A stretch of DNA of 64,000 bases from Alisma plantago-aquatica (taxonomy: Eukaryota > Streptophyta > Magnoliopsida > Alismatales > Alismataceae), in the NCBI GenBank assembly GCA_963693085.1, contig OY856413.1, forward strand, positions 748,364,056-748,428,055, written 5' to 3'. Position numbers and translations under genes: made by a program. Positions 23,301 to 35,770 of the stretch are shown here, piece after piece (position 1 is the stretch's first letter; each line of letters opens with the position of its first letter). The notes below the pieces were generated by a model that ran no database searches, was not told the DNA's origin, and saw only the letters and a list, made by a program, of their open reading frames with translations.

Positions 23301-24790
23301 ACCTAATATGATTAAAGGTTAGTGAGCTACTTGATTGATAATGATGTAGACTAAAGGTGATTATAATGGTTAAACCTAGCTGTGTGTACTTAAATGAAGA
23401 GCTTACCTAGATCAATCTTGGAGTACTTGACATCCTAGAAAGGATGAGAGATAGAGAGGAATGCTTATATAATTAAGCCCTAATTCTCTCATTATGAATA
23501 AATATGTAATTAGGGTTTGATCCATAATAATGAGATCATGAAACCCTTATTGAAAAGATTAATGATCCTTGACCCTAAATTAGGGCAAAGCTATGTGAAA
23601 CCCTAAATTAGGGAAAAGCTATGTGAAATCCTAAATTAGGGCAAAGCTAGGTGAAACCCTAATTGAAGGAGATGTCAGGTGAAATCCTAATTTCAGGTAA
23701 TACTAAATGAAACCCTGATAAAGAAGGATGTTATGTGAAACTCTAATGAAAAGTGATATTAGGTGAAATCCATATTTATGGGAGATGCTATGTGAACCTC
23801 AATTTATAAATATGGAAAATCTTATTCCTAATAATGGAATAATGATTAATGTATTGACAAATGTAACACCTAGAGAGGTTGATAATGTATACCCTTATAT
23901 CAATAGTTCCTAACTCAAGGATGATTCTATATCATTGGCAATGGTTGTATATTCTAAATAAGTGACTTATGACCAATACATTACATGATAAATGTGATGA
24001 ACTAGTGCATAAAGTATTAGGATGAGGAATACCCTAATACAAGATAAGTGGATGAACTCAAGTATGATAAAGGTGATGAGGGAAGTGATACATCAAGATA
24101 AGATAGATATCACATTCAACACCTCAAAACTGATATACCTTGATGTGTTTTAAATCCAATATATTTGGATGAGTGGCAGATGAAGTGTGTCATGTCAATT
24201 GTTACTTTGAGAAGTAATGCACTTTGATGAGTGTAGGCTAACATGCCTTATGAAAAGGTTAATCCAAACCAATAAACTATGATGCAATTATATTCTGGTA
24301 AAGATGAGAGAGAAACGTATACTTTGTGTTGATAATTCATTTTATGATGAATGATGAGAATACATAAGTATGATTGAATACTTATGTTATCCATATTGAT
24401 TCCTAGATATGTGAAGCAATGAAATAGGACTAAATCATTAATAACATGATCTTGAGAACCTATATGGTTATTTATGGAAAACCCTAATCCAGGGTGATGT
24501 TATGTAATGTTACAGTAAACCCTAAATTTGGGTAAAAGGACATGATGAACCCTAATCTGATGTGAATAGTGCATCCTAACCCGGGTAATGAGATATAATA
24601 AACCCAAATACAGGGTAATGCTTGGTGAAACCCTAATATAGGGCAATGCTTGTGAAATCCTAATATAGGGTAATGCTATGTGATACCCTAACACAAGATA
24701 ATGCTATGTGAAACCCTAATACAGAATGATGCTATGTGAAGTCCTAACACAGAGTGATCCTATGTGAAGCTCAAATATAGAGTGATGAGT
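22400..24790. repeat. Telobox-like AAACCCTAA series in giant LTR
   Basis: Exact AAACCCTAA occurs at about a dozen sites (for example near 22420, 22650, 22976, 23598, 23655, 24531, 24630, 24710). From 23560 on it sits in degenerate units of roughly 27-30 bp of the pattern GTGAAACCCTAATATAGGG..ATGCTAT, many with a CCCTAA/TTAGGG dyad. The second LTR has the same series at 30960-33370. Confidence 0.8.
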
Positions 24791-26135
24791 TATAAATGTA
24801 ATAAGAAAACCCTTGCATTTCATGGCACTGATATATAATGGAAATAATTGTTATCATGAGTATTAATCATGCAGGAATGTTGAGATAATGAGCATAGCCA
24901 GGTATGGGCTATGATGTTCTGTATAATGAGAATGTTTTATAGGATTTATAAGCCTTCATATGTCATGATGCTTAGTGAGAGGTAACCTGAAATTAACAAG
25001 TCATGTGTGGCATATGATGTTTTTAATTATTGAAATTATTCATGAGCTTCATAGGCCATAATATGCCTTGTTGCCTATTAAGGGGTAACAAGAGATGATA
25101 CGAGCTTTGTGAACTATGTGGCATACTATGTGAAACAAGAATCATAATGTCCTTGGTCAGATGACCTAAAGTTATTAAGTTACCTACTAAGTGGTAACAA
25201 GTATTCTATGATGAGTTAAGGGTTCGAATACCCATATTCTATAATCATGATGATGAACTTATTAAAAAATGGAAATGTACTTGATGAGATGAGGGATTGA
25301 GATCACAGTAGCTTGCTAAAAGAGTATGTCTACAGGCCATGACTCCACAAAGACATTGTTAGGCATTAACTATGTGATCTAAGCCTGAAGAAAATATATG
25401 TTGCAGTTATAACTCTATAGTGAATAAATGTTATACATGTTCTTCACATTCCTTATTGAATAAGTGACATGATGCTCCATCAGGTTACAGCTGCAATGCT
25501 TCAGATAAGAATAATGCTCTAATTTGTTAAACTATGAATTAACTTATGTTAAGAAATTATGATTCCTCTTTTTAGTTTTATCTTAATAAACCGCAATAAC
25601 AATGTTTCTGGCGGAGAGTTATATCTCTCACTGGGGAAATTTTACAATTGTCTCACCCCCGTGGGAACCATATTTGTTTAGGTGGACGCGGACGAGGAGG
25701 CAGGAATCCTTCAATAGGTGGAGGACATCAACAGCAACAGCAGGAACAATAGTGAATTCTCAGGTGGAGACACTGGCTGACATGCCTTGTATAGATGTAC
25801 ATAGAGTCCTATGTGTCATCTCTGTACTCTCAGGTCCTTGAAGTAGTAGTTAATGCTTTTGATATTTTGGCTTAGTGTCTCGAGATTTCTTACTATCTGT
25901 GTGTAGTTTAACAGAGTAGTTGATGCATGTAATCCTCAGAGAAAGATAATACAGGACATGTACTTGTGAACCAGTATGTAATTACGTTACTCCGGTTCTT
26001 TATGAAAGAATTTTCCTATGTATGGACCTCTTTGTAAAATGATTTTAATTTTTAGTGATTTTTGGTAATCCGCTGCTTAGTGAACGCTTCCTCTTAGTTA
26101 ATAATGTTTTATTCGAATGATGTGTTACAATTTAG

Positions 26136-26150
26136 TGGTATCAGAGCTCT
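26136..26150 (+). other. Primer binding site of the gag-only element (tRNA-Met type)
   Basis: TGGTATCAGAGCTCT, six bases after the LTR end. Confidence 0.92.
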
Positions 26151-26263
26151 AGGTTCGCTGAGTCTACAGAGACATAGGACTAACATGTTGAGTCGATTCT
26201 AATGACTTCCAGTCCATCTGATAGTGACATCTGCTCATATAGGAGGAGAAGAAAAACTTGAAG

Positions 26264-27545
26264 ATGTCTGGGGCAAACGAAGAACACACTGCTGATAGCA
26301 GTGTTGCTGCACCAGGAGGAGGTGTAAGAGACCATAATAGGGAAGGGTTTGTACCTGAACATCCCCAGATTGACCTAGTTGTGATAGAAAACCCAGCCAT
26401 CCATGCTCTATTTGAGAAATTCCTGACAACCATGGCACACATGGCAGAATGGATGCCACCACCTGCACCTAGGGCACTAGCCCACCATGAGGGATATGGA
26501 GTCGGCAAGACTTTTGAGAGGCTTCATCGGGTTGGAGCCATAGATTATGCTAGTACATCTGATCCAGTAGATGCTGATTTGTGGCTGACAGATATGGAGA
26601 AGGCTTTCAGGATTCTTAATATCCCTGAAGTAGAGAAGGTAAGACATGTTGTGTACCTGCTAAAAGGGAGTGTTCGTCACTAGTGGATGATAGAAGAAGA
26701 TAAGAGACCCAATAAAGAGATTGGATGGGAGGTATTTCGACAAAAATTCGTCAGTAGATACTTCCCTAAGACGTATCTAGACGAAAAGATCTCTCAATTT
26801 GAGAAGATCAGACAAGGACAGATGAATGTTAGCGAATATAAAGCTAAGTTCATGGAGTTGTTGCGGTTTTGTCCGCATATGGCAGTTAGTGATGAGGAAA
26901 GAATTTGACATTTTGAGAAGGGGTTGAACGTCGAACTAACCACTCTTGTGTCTACTTTAGAGAATAGGGAGAGGTTTGCCACTTTTGTGGAGTCGGTAAG
27001 GAGGATAGAAAGGTCTAAAATCGAGAAATGACAGACCAGTGGTAAGAAGGTATACACTCAGATTCAAGGACAAGGATCTGAATGCTTTAAGAAGCCGAGA
27101 TTTTCTACATCGGAAGCACCATCGAGATTCCATACCCAGACTCAATGGACGTCAAGTAGGGGTAGGGATCATAGTATTGATCTAAGTAGAGCCCCCATCA
27201 TTGCATCAACATCGGTGACTGGATCTCACAGACCCTATTTTTCACCCCAGGATTTGTTACCAATGTAAACAACTGGGACATCTAGCAAAGGATTGTCCAG
27301 AGGGGAATTCAATGACGACTCTACCTCCAAGGCAGAGTCAGCAAGGCTCACAAAGGAGGCAGTTTTCTAGTAACAATAGAGGATGTGGGCAAGCATCCCA
27401 AGCAGGTTCATCAACACCTAATAATCAAGTACAGGGGCAACCACAAGCAACTGCGAGGATCTATGCAATGAATCAATCTGATGCAATAGCCAACCCTCGG
27501 GTTGTGACAGGTCAGATGAAATAGATTCATTCTGATATTTCATTT
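26264..27545 (+). pseudogene. gag: gag of the giant-LTR element
   Basis: Starts MSGANEEHTADS at 26264. The capsid region has KTFERLHRVGA, ADLWLTDMEKAFRIL, WEVFRQKFVSRYFP and ISQFEKIRQGQMNVSEY, typical of plant gypsy (retrotrans_gag) capsids. A zinc knuckle CYQCKQLGHLAKDC lies at about 27253-27295, in another frame because of a frameshift near 27230. In-frame stops lie at about 26681, 26906 and 27029; the latter two fit CGA to TGA. The Gag start and the C-terminal VVTGQM..HSD segment match Gypsy-3. Similarity ends near 27545, just before where the protease catalytic Asp would be. The protein packaged element RNA; this copy is dead. Confidence 0.88.
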
Positions 27546-27932
27546 CATGATTTTATGTGCTAAAAATAAGAAAGTAGTAGTCTTTAAACTTTCCCTGACT
27601 AGTCCTATAAGGACACAATTAAGATGAGAATTTACATTTTATTTAGGGCCCCTTAAAATGCTTTATAATATCTCTTATATGTGTGATAAAAGATGAGATA
27701 TAGAAGTGATGTCTGCAGAAAATCCAGAAATGAAAAATTCTATGTGTATAATGATATGAAAAGCGAGGAACATGATAGTAAATAAAGTGCATACTACCTA
27801 ATCTCAATACTTGTATACACTGGCCACGTATATGATTATTTGAGATAAGGCAAGTATGAAACTCTTAGACTATTATCTTTCTGATTACTCTGATCAAGTA
27901 GTCATTCTAAAACAATCTAGTGAGTAGAATGA
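27546..27932. other. Non-coding internal DNA of the gag-only element
   Basis: AT-rich, no ORF of note. It occupies the place where pol begins in related elements. Confidence 0.5.
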
Positions 27933-28668
27933 AACTAATAAGGAAGAGCTAAGTGATAATTCCCAACTAATAAGGAAAAGCTAAGTGAACATTCCCAACT
28001 AATAAGGAAGAGCTAAGTGAACATTCCCAACTAATAAGGAAGAGCTGAGTGAACATTCCCAACTAATAAGGAAGAGCTAAGTGAACATTCCCAACTAATA
28101 AGGAAGAGCTAAGTGAGCATTCCCAACTAATAAGGAAGAGCTAAGTGAACATTCCCAACTAATAAGGAAGAGCTAAGTGAACATTCCCAACTAATAAGGA
28201 AGATCTAAGTGAACATTCCCAACTAATAAGGAAGAGCTAAGTGAACATTCCCAACTAATAAGGAAGAGATAAGTGAACATTCCCAACTAATAAGGAAGAG
28301 CTAAGTGAACATTCCCAACTAATAAGGAAAAGATAAGTGAACATTCCCAACTAATAAGGAAGAGCTAAGTGAACATTCCCAACTAATAAGGAAAAGCTAA
28401 GTGAACATTCCCAACTGATAAGGAAGAGCTAAGTGAACATTCCCAACTAATAAGGAAGAGCTAAGTGAACATTCCCAACTAATAAGGAAAAGCTAAGTGA
28501 GCATTCCCAACTAATAAGGAAGAGCTAAGTGAACATTCCCAACTAATAAGGAAAAGCTAAGTGAACATTCCCAACTAATGAGGAAGAGCTAAGTGAACAT
28601 TCCCAACCAATGAGGAAGAGCTAAGTGAACTTACCCAATTATAGAAGAAGTGATAAGTGAACTTTCCC
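27933..28668. repeat. 23 tandem copies of a 32-bp unit
   Basis: Unit is AACTAATAAGGAAGAGCT followed by AAGTGAACATTCCC. Starts fall at 27933, 27965, 27997 and so on to 28637, every one exactly 32 bases apart with no insertion or deletion. Middle copies differ by 0-2 substitutions; the first and last two are the most diverged. 32 is not a multiple of three, so the array is not coding. Confidence 0.97.
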
Positions 28669-29330
28669 AATAAACATAAAGGATTGTTGAGTGGATTACC
28701 TCTATTAAATATACATGTTTTACCCTTTGATGAACAACCTTGGGTAATGATAGGAGTATGATACTTTATGTTTCTCCTTTCATTTACATGACAATCAAGT
28801 AAGTATTATGACAGTTGATGTATTTGGATTAAAAATAATCCGTTGATGGATACTTAGAAAAGTATCAGTTTGCTTTGGACTTTGGTTCCAAGATAATGAT
28901 ATATCGAACAAGCAATGTCCTAAGGTAAAAGAAATACTTTGTGCATGTGTACCCTTGGTGGTAACAAGAGGAAATCGAATATAATAAGGATGAGATGTGT
29001 TCTCAATACATATGATGAATACCAAAGTAAGGAATTTATGCTGGTTACCTATATTGGCCAACTATGAAATCAATCTAGTTATACAAAATAATATGAACAT
29101 CATATGTTATGGGTTTATGCTCTGCATAAACATAAACACCGATAAGGTTGAACTAATGGAAGGAACAAGTGTAACTATGGTGGGAAAAGTTTATCAAGTT
29201 GAAAATATTTTCTTAGAATAATCCTGTGTGGAAGAACTTTGTGTGGATTAAAGACCTATTGCATCTACATGATATTGAGATGATAATTATGGACTTGATG
29301 ACATGAGTAACAAGTATCTTCTGCTATCTG
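28669..29330. other. Non-coding internal DNA, 3' part
   Basis: AT-rich. A 74-codon frame at 28997-29221 shows no recognised motif. Nothing like pol is visible. Confidence 0.5.
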
Positions 29331-29369
29331 GGATTTTGGGGACAAAATCCTTGTTAGGGGTTTATAATT
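29331..29369 (+). other. Polypurine region of the gag-only element
   Basis: GGATTTTGGGGACAAAATCC followed by TTGTTAGGGGTTTATAATT, then the LTR TGTAAC. Gypsy-3 has nearly the same on the minus strand (35504-35542), including TTAGGGGTTTAT. Confidence 0.7.
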
Positions 29370-32300
29370 TGTAACATACCTGACCTGGGTTATGCTTAAA
29401 CCTAGATGTTTTGCATAATGAAGTTGATTATATGCTCTCTCTTATTTCTCTAAAAGTAATTGAGGCTCAAGAGGAACTTATATTTCAATTTCAGTCCCTT
29501 TTGAATAATGTTGAAATAATGTTTTACTTGTTTTGGACTAAAGTGTAAATTACCCAAGTTGAGGGGTTAAATTGCAAATTGTGCATGATAATATGTTCCT
29601 AATGTGTTTAAGAATCATGAGAATGATTATAATCCAGAGGTATGGCTTGTGGAAGCCTGAGTACCAAGAAAGAGCTGATAAAGCAATGTTTGTGCATTAA
29701 AACCTAGTTTTTGTGTAATGTGCAATTTACCCAAAACCTAGGGTTTAATATGCAAATTACCACTTCAAGAGGGTCCCTCATGTTTCTTTACATCATGTAG
29801 AGAAAATATATTGAGAGGGGCGCCTCATTTGAATTATTTTGGAGGAGAGAGAATATTGATATTAAAATAATAAAGATTTAAGCATAAATGGAACTTTAAT
29901 TCGATTTAATGCAAAAAGAAAAATATTAATTGAAGAGCCCTTAAAAAAAAGGTGAGGGTGAATTTGCAAAGGGTTGGACGATCTTGTGCCTTGCAAAGGC
30001 ACGAAGATATCCAAATGAAGTGAATAACTCACTTACATTATTATAAGAAAAAGTAATATCCACTAAACATTGGATATTAGTATAATATGATTAAGGTGCT
30101 TAATTTCTTTTCCTTTAATTCTTGGATAATGAAGAAGCTTTGTAAGGAGAATAATATGGCTTCGTATCCAAGGATTTGAGGGGGATATGTGGCAATAATT
30201 TTGGAAATTAAAGGAATTAATTATATTTTCTCTCTCCTTGAATTTCCTTATACATATCACATTTTCCACCCACATAAGGACTCTTTTTTGGATTTCCTTT
30301 CTTCCTTTCCTTGGATGATCTCAAGGGGACTAAGGAGAAATAGGAGGACGAACTCCCACCTTTAGGTAAGCTCCTTGATCACTTTCAACCATGATTTCAT
30401 GGTGGAAATCGAAAGTAAATGATGGATTTCTTCTTTTCTTCCATCAATCTTTCTTTCTAGACAGTCCTTTTCACTCAAAATCTTGAGGAACGAACCTTGT
30501 GGGTTGAGAAAATCTTCTTCCACCATTGTTGAAGTGAAGCTTGGAGCTTTGGAGCTCAATTGGAGGCGGGTTTTATAACTTGAACCCTTATTATTGTTAT
30601 TGCATTCAATTCCTTATCAATCGATAATCCTTTCTTCATTCTCGAAATTTTATTTGGTTGATCGATGCAATCACCATGAAAATCATAGTAAGTTTCATGG
30701 GTTTGGAGCTTTATGATTATGACATCATCCTAAGCACACACCTCAAAAATATCATAGGCAAACACTTTCAATTGTTGGACCAAACGGTTTCAATGAGTTG
30801 GTCCAAACGGTTTCAGCAAACCGTTTGGAGGTTTGAAGCCCAAACTGTTTGGAAGGGTTGACCGTTTGGATGGGCTGACCATTTGAGTTCAGAACCCTAG
30901 TACATGGTGGATGGTGATCCAATGGATCCAATTGATTGATTCAATATAAAAACAATCCTCCAAGTGGAAACCCTAATCGGCTAAGTGCTGAAATTGCAAT
31001 TGTTTAAATTAATGTTTTGGGTTGACTAACCCAAACGGTCTCAAGACCATTTGGAGGTCACCCAAATGGTCTCAAGACCGTTTGGAGGTCACCCAAATGG
31101 TCTCAAGACCGTTTCGAGGTCAACCAAGACCGTTTGGAAGTTTATGATGAAGTATGATTGGATGGTTGAAGATCTAATGATATTACATTAAAATACAATC
31201 AATAGCTCAGTTGATGATTGATTCAATAATGCAAACCGTGATTGAATTCCATAGATTTTAATGATGGATTGGGAAAACTCTCTCAAGACCGTTTGGAGGT
31301 CATCCAAACAACCTCAAGACCATTTGAGTTCAGGTCATGACATAGCTAAGTGGTGATTCAATGATTTCAATCAAACTAGTTTCACAATGTCAACCATTGA
31401 TGGTTCCTCAATTTCAAAACCCTAATCATGGTGTCCTGATTATAAACCCTAGTTCTATTGTGTTAAAAACCGTAATTGAATGTCTAATTGAAGGGTGATT
31501 TAATGGTTCAATTGAAGAGTAAATCAGTGGCTCAATTGATAGACGGTTCAATGATTGAAACCCTAAATTGACTAAGTGATAGAAGACCCTTTTGGTCCAT
31601 TTGGTTTTGAGAAGGTTTGGACCAAATGGTCTTAAGACCATCTGAGTCCAAACGGTCTAAAATTGTTTGGAGACCCGAGCTCATTCGGTTTCAACATATT
31701 CCTTGCTCAAACGGTTTCAAAGGCAATGTGCCCAAACGGTTTCAAACTGTTTGAACTCAATTGGTTAAGACCGTTTGAGGTCTAAGTGAGCAAGACCGTT
31801 TGGGGTCTAGTGACCAAGACTTTTTGGAGGTTCAAATTGGTTAAACCATTTGGACACCTAATACGATTAAAGGTCAGTGAGCTACTTGATTGATAATGAT
31901 GTAGACTAAAGGTGATTATAATGGTTAACCCTAGCTGTGTGTACTTAAATGAAGAGCTGACCTAGATCAATCTTAGAGTACTTGACATCCTAGAAAGGAT
32001 GAGAGAGAGAGATAGCGAGATAGGAATGCTTATATAATTAATCCCTAATTCTCTCATTATGAATAAATATGTAATTAGGGTTTGATCCATAATAATGAGA
32101 TCATGAAACCCTTATTGAAAAGATTAATGAGCCTTGACCCTAAATTAGGGCAAAGCTATGTGAAGCCCTAAATTAGGGCAAAGCTATGTGAAATCCTAAA
32201 TTAGGACAAATCTAGGTGAAACCCTAATTGAGGGAGATGTCAAGTGAAATCCTAATTTCAGGTAATACTAAGTGAAACCCTGATAAAGAAGGATGTTATG

Positions 32301-34699
32301 TGAAATTCTAATGAAGAGTGATATTAGGGGAAATCCATATTTATGGGAGATGCTATGTGAACCTCAATTTTTAAATATGGAAAATCTTATTCATAATAAT
32401 GGAATAATGATTAATGTATTAACAAATGTAACACCTAGAGAGGTTGATAATGGATACCCTTATATCAATAGTTCCTAACTCAAGGATGATTCCATATCAT
32501 TCGCAATGGTTGTATATTCTAAATAAGTGACTTATGACCAATACATTACATGATAAATGTGATGAACTTGTGCATAAAGTATTAGGATGAGGAATACCCT
32601 AATACAAGCTAAGTGGATGAACTCAAGTATGATAAAGGTGATGAGGGAAGTGATACATCAAGATAAGATAGATATCACATTCAACACCTCAAAACTGATA
32701 TATTTTGATGTGTTTCAAATCCAATATATTTGGATGAGTGACACATGAAGTGTGTCATGTCAATTGTTACTTTGAGAAGTAATGCACTTTGATGAGTGTA
32801 GGCTAACATGCCTTATGAAAAGGTTAATCCAAACCAATAAACTATGATGCAATTATATTCTGGTAAATATGAGAGAGAAACTTATACTTTGTGTTGATAA
32901 TTCATTTGATGATGATTGATGAGAATGCATAAGTATGATTGAATACTTATGTTATCCATAATGATTCCTAGCTGTGTGAAGCAATGAAATAGGACTTAAC
33001 CATTAATAACATGATCTTGAGAACCTATATGGTTATTTATGGAAAACCCTAATCCAGGGTGATGTTATGTAATGTTACAGTAAACCCTAAATTTGGGTAA
33101 AAGGACATGATGAACCCTAATATGATGTGAATAGTGCATCCTAACCCTAAATTGGGTAATGAGATATAATAAACCCTAATATAGGGTAATGCTTGGTGAA
33201 ACCCTAATATAGGGTAATGCTTGTGAAATCCTAATACAGGGTAATGCTATGTGATACCCTAACACAAGATAATGATATGTGAAACCCTAATACAGGGTGA
33301 TGCAATGTGAAGTCCTAACATAGAGTGATCCTATGTCAACCTCAAATACAGAGTGATGAGTTATAAATGTAATAAGAAAACCCTTGCATTGCATGGCACT
33401 GATATATAATGGAAATAATTGTTATCATGAGTATTAATCATGCATGAATGTTGAGATAATGAGCATAGACAGGTATGGGCTATGATGTTCTGTATAATGA
33501 GAATGTTTTATAGGATTTATAAGCCTTCATATGCCTTGATGCTTAGTGAGAGGTAACCTGAAATTAACAAGTCATGTTTGGCATATGATGTTTTTAATTA
33601 TTGAAATTATTCATGAGCTTCATAGGCCGTAATATGCCTTGTTTCCTATTAAGGGGTAACAAGAGATGATATGATATTTGTGAACTATGTGGCATACTAT
33701 GTGAAACAAGAATCATAATGTCCCTAGTCAGATGACCTGAAGTTATTAAGTTACCTAATAAGTGGTAACAAGTATTCTATGACGAGTTAAGGGTTTGAAT
33801 ACCCATATTCTATAATCACGATGATGAACTTATTAAGAAATGGAAATGTACTTGATGAGATGAGGGATTGAGATCCCAGTACCTTGATAAAAGAGTATGG
33901 CTATAGGCCATGACTCCACAAAGACATTGCCAGGCATTAACTATGTGATCTAAGCCTGAAGAAAATATATGTTGCAATTATAACTCTATAGTGAATAAAT
34001 GTTATACATGTTCTTCACATTCCTTATTGAATAAGTGACATGATGCTCCATCAGGTTACAGTTGTAATGTTTCAGATAAGAATAATGTTCTAATATGTTA
34101 AACAATGAATTAAATGTTGTTAAGCAATTATGATTCCTCTGTTCATTTTTATCTTAATAAATCGCAATAACAATGTTTCTGGCGGAGAGTTATATCTCTC
34201 GTTGGGGCAATTTTACAATTGTCTCACTCCCGTATGAACCACATTTTTTTAGGTGGACGCGAATGAGGAGGCAGGAATCCTTCAATAGGTGGAGGACATC
34301 AACAGCAGCAGTAGGAACAGTAGTGAATTCTCAGGTGGAGACATTGGCTGACATGCCTTGTATAGATGTACATAGAGTCCTATGTGTCGTCTCTATACTC
34401 TCAAGTCCTCAGAGTAGTAGTTAATGCTTTCGAGATTTTGGTTTAGTGTCTCGAGATTTCTTACTACCTGTGTTTAGTTTAACAGAGTAGTTGATGCATG
34501 TAATCCTCAGAGAAAGATAATACACAACATGTACTTGTGAACCAATATGTAATTAAGTTACTCCGGTTCTTAATGAAAGAGTTTTCCTATGGTGGACCTC
34601 TTTGTAAAATGGTTTTAATTTTTAGTGATTTTTGGTAATCCGCTGCTTAGTGAACGCTTCCTCTTAGTTAATAACATTTTATTCGAATGATGTGTCACA
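29370..34699 (+). repeat. 3' LTR of the gag-only element (5330 bp)
   Basis: Begins TGTAACATACCTGACC and ends GATGTGTCACA; collinear with 20788-26129 throughout, with scattered substitutions and small indels. Confidence 0.93.
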
Positions 34700-35503
34700 C
34701 ATGGCTTACCAAGGAAGAAGATGAAAAGTGAATCACCACAATCTTAGGCTCATCCACCAAGCTCCAAGCGAGATCACTCCTCAAGCTTAAGATCATCCAC
34801 CAAGGAGAGAATGCAAAGATAACCAAAAGATTTTTCTTGCATGGAGAGAAAGGGATATATATATACAAGAGAGATAAAAGAGAGAGCAAGAAAAAGGTGT
34901 CCCCACCTTATAACTCTAGGTGACACATGTCCATGAAGAAAAGGACACATGCAACACCATTGAACAAGGTGATAAGAGCTAAGTCTCGCCCACTTGGTCA
35001 CCTTCATATGTCAAGGTCGATACACACATCCACTCCCTTCACAAACTGATAGGGATGAAACTCTAGAGCTACAATCCAATAGGAGACTTCCTCAAGACAT
35101 CCACAAACTGATACAAGGCCTCTCTCAAGGCTCTCAAACATGACACAACACTGCTAGGTGCAAGACACACCCCAATATGAGTGTAAAACATCACCAAGGA
35201 TGTCACCACCCAACCAAGGCTCAACCGAGGTTTCCATCTCTTTATCTTTCCTCTAGATGGTGCCAAACAAGAGAAGGAACACACTAGAAGTTGCAAACTT
35301 GCACATTAACCCTTATCTTGGGTAAATTTTAATTTGCACAAACATCTCCACAAAACACAAGCATCAACCAAACAAGCTCAAACAAGGAACTCAAGCCTCC
35401 AACATGCCCTAATTACATCTCAAATGATTAGACCAAGGAGCTAAGCAACATACTTAAGCAAAACAAACAAGTTTATCCCAAGACATAGGTCAGGATCTTT
35501 ACA
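34700..35503 (-). repeat. Gypsy-3 3' LTR, inner part
   Basis: Matches 52771-53561. On the minus strand it starts TGTAAAGATCCTGACC, similar to the TGTAACATCC start of the gag-only element. A minus-strand TATA box (CTTGTATATATATATCCC) lies at about 34855-34870. Confidence 0.88.
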
Positions 35504-35522
35504 AGCCATAAACCCCTAATAG

Positions 35523-35542
35523 GGATTTTGCCCCCAAAATCC
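35523..35542 (-). other. Gypsy-3 polypurine tract region
   Basis: Minus strand GGATTTTGGGGGCAAAATCC, about 20 bases from the LTR start, as in the gag-only element. Confidence 0.7.
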
Positions 35543-35543
35543 T

Positions 35544-35770
35544 AAGAAAAAAGGGAAGGGGACTTCCTCCGCATCTCTTCCTCGATCTACCATGTGGCTT
35601 CATCAACACCACGATGATGCGAAAGAACCTTCACAAGAACAAGGTCCTTCCACTTCAACTTCTACAATCTCCAGTCAAGGATCAACACTGGACCCTCCAC
35701 ATGGGTCACATTCTCATCAAGCTCTACCTCCACAGGTTGCAAGACTGACTCTGTATCCGATGACACTTCC
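35544..35770 (-). pseudogene. pol: Gypsy-3 integrase tail: chromodomain
   Basis: After a frameshift near 35765 the minus strand reads GPVLILDWRL, KWKDLVLVKVLSHHRG and VDEATW with two stops. This is the chromodomain pattern of Tekay/Del integrases (ILD, VKV.W..H, EEATWE), a module that binds histone H3 tails and steers integration. The usual Glu after ATW is a stop here. The module places the element among chromoviruses. Confidence 0.75.

Larger units (their letters stand above)
20788..26129 (+). repeat. 5' LTR of the gag-only element (5342 bp)
   Basis: Begins TGTAACATCCCCGACC and ends GATGTGTTACA. It holds four zones: AT-rich DNA to 22180, AAACGGT palindromes 22190-23300, CCCTAA-rich repeats 22400-24790, and a conserved end block 25600-26129. 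No long ORF. A peptide frame at 25602-25841 recurs in the other LTR, but that only reflects LTR identity. Confidence 0.93.
20788..34699 (+). mobile_element. Gag-only retrotransposon with 5.3-kb LTRs (TR-GAG/LARD-like)
   Basis: Two LTRs of 5342 and 5330 bp flank 3240 bp of internal DNA containing a tRNA-Met-type primer site, a gag pseudogene, a 32-bp tandem array and a polypurine region, but no protease, RT, RNase H or integrase. Total 13,912 bp, over three quarters LTR. The flanking target copies are CATAG (20783-20787) and CATGG (34700-34704), one mismatch, and the uninterrupted site is seen at 52771-52790. It must have depended on enzymes in trans. Gag, polypurine region and an LTR block resemble Gypsy-3. 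First-130-bp comparison shows about 5 percent divergence between its LTRs. Confidence 0.93.

Noticed and set aside
23560..24790. Interstitial telomere
   Set aside because: CCCTAA motifs are single and spaced by other sequence, not a head-to-tail TTTAGGG array.
25602..25841. Conserved 79-codon ORF in both giant LTRs (also 34173-34424)
   Set aside because: Its conservation is explained by the two LTRs being copies. Another frame reads as Gly/Arg-rich, which shows that the frame is arbitrary.
27933..28668. CRISPR-like array
   Set aside because: The units abut directly with no spacers and sit between retrotransposon LTRs in a plant genome, so it is an ordinary tandem repeat.
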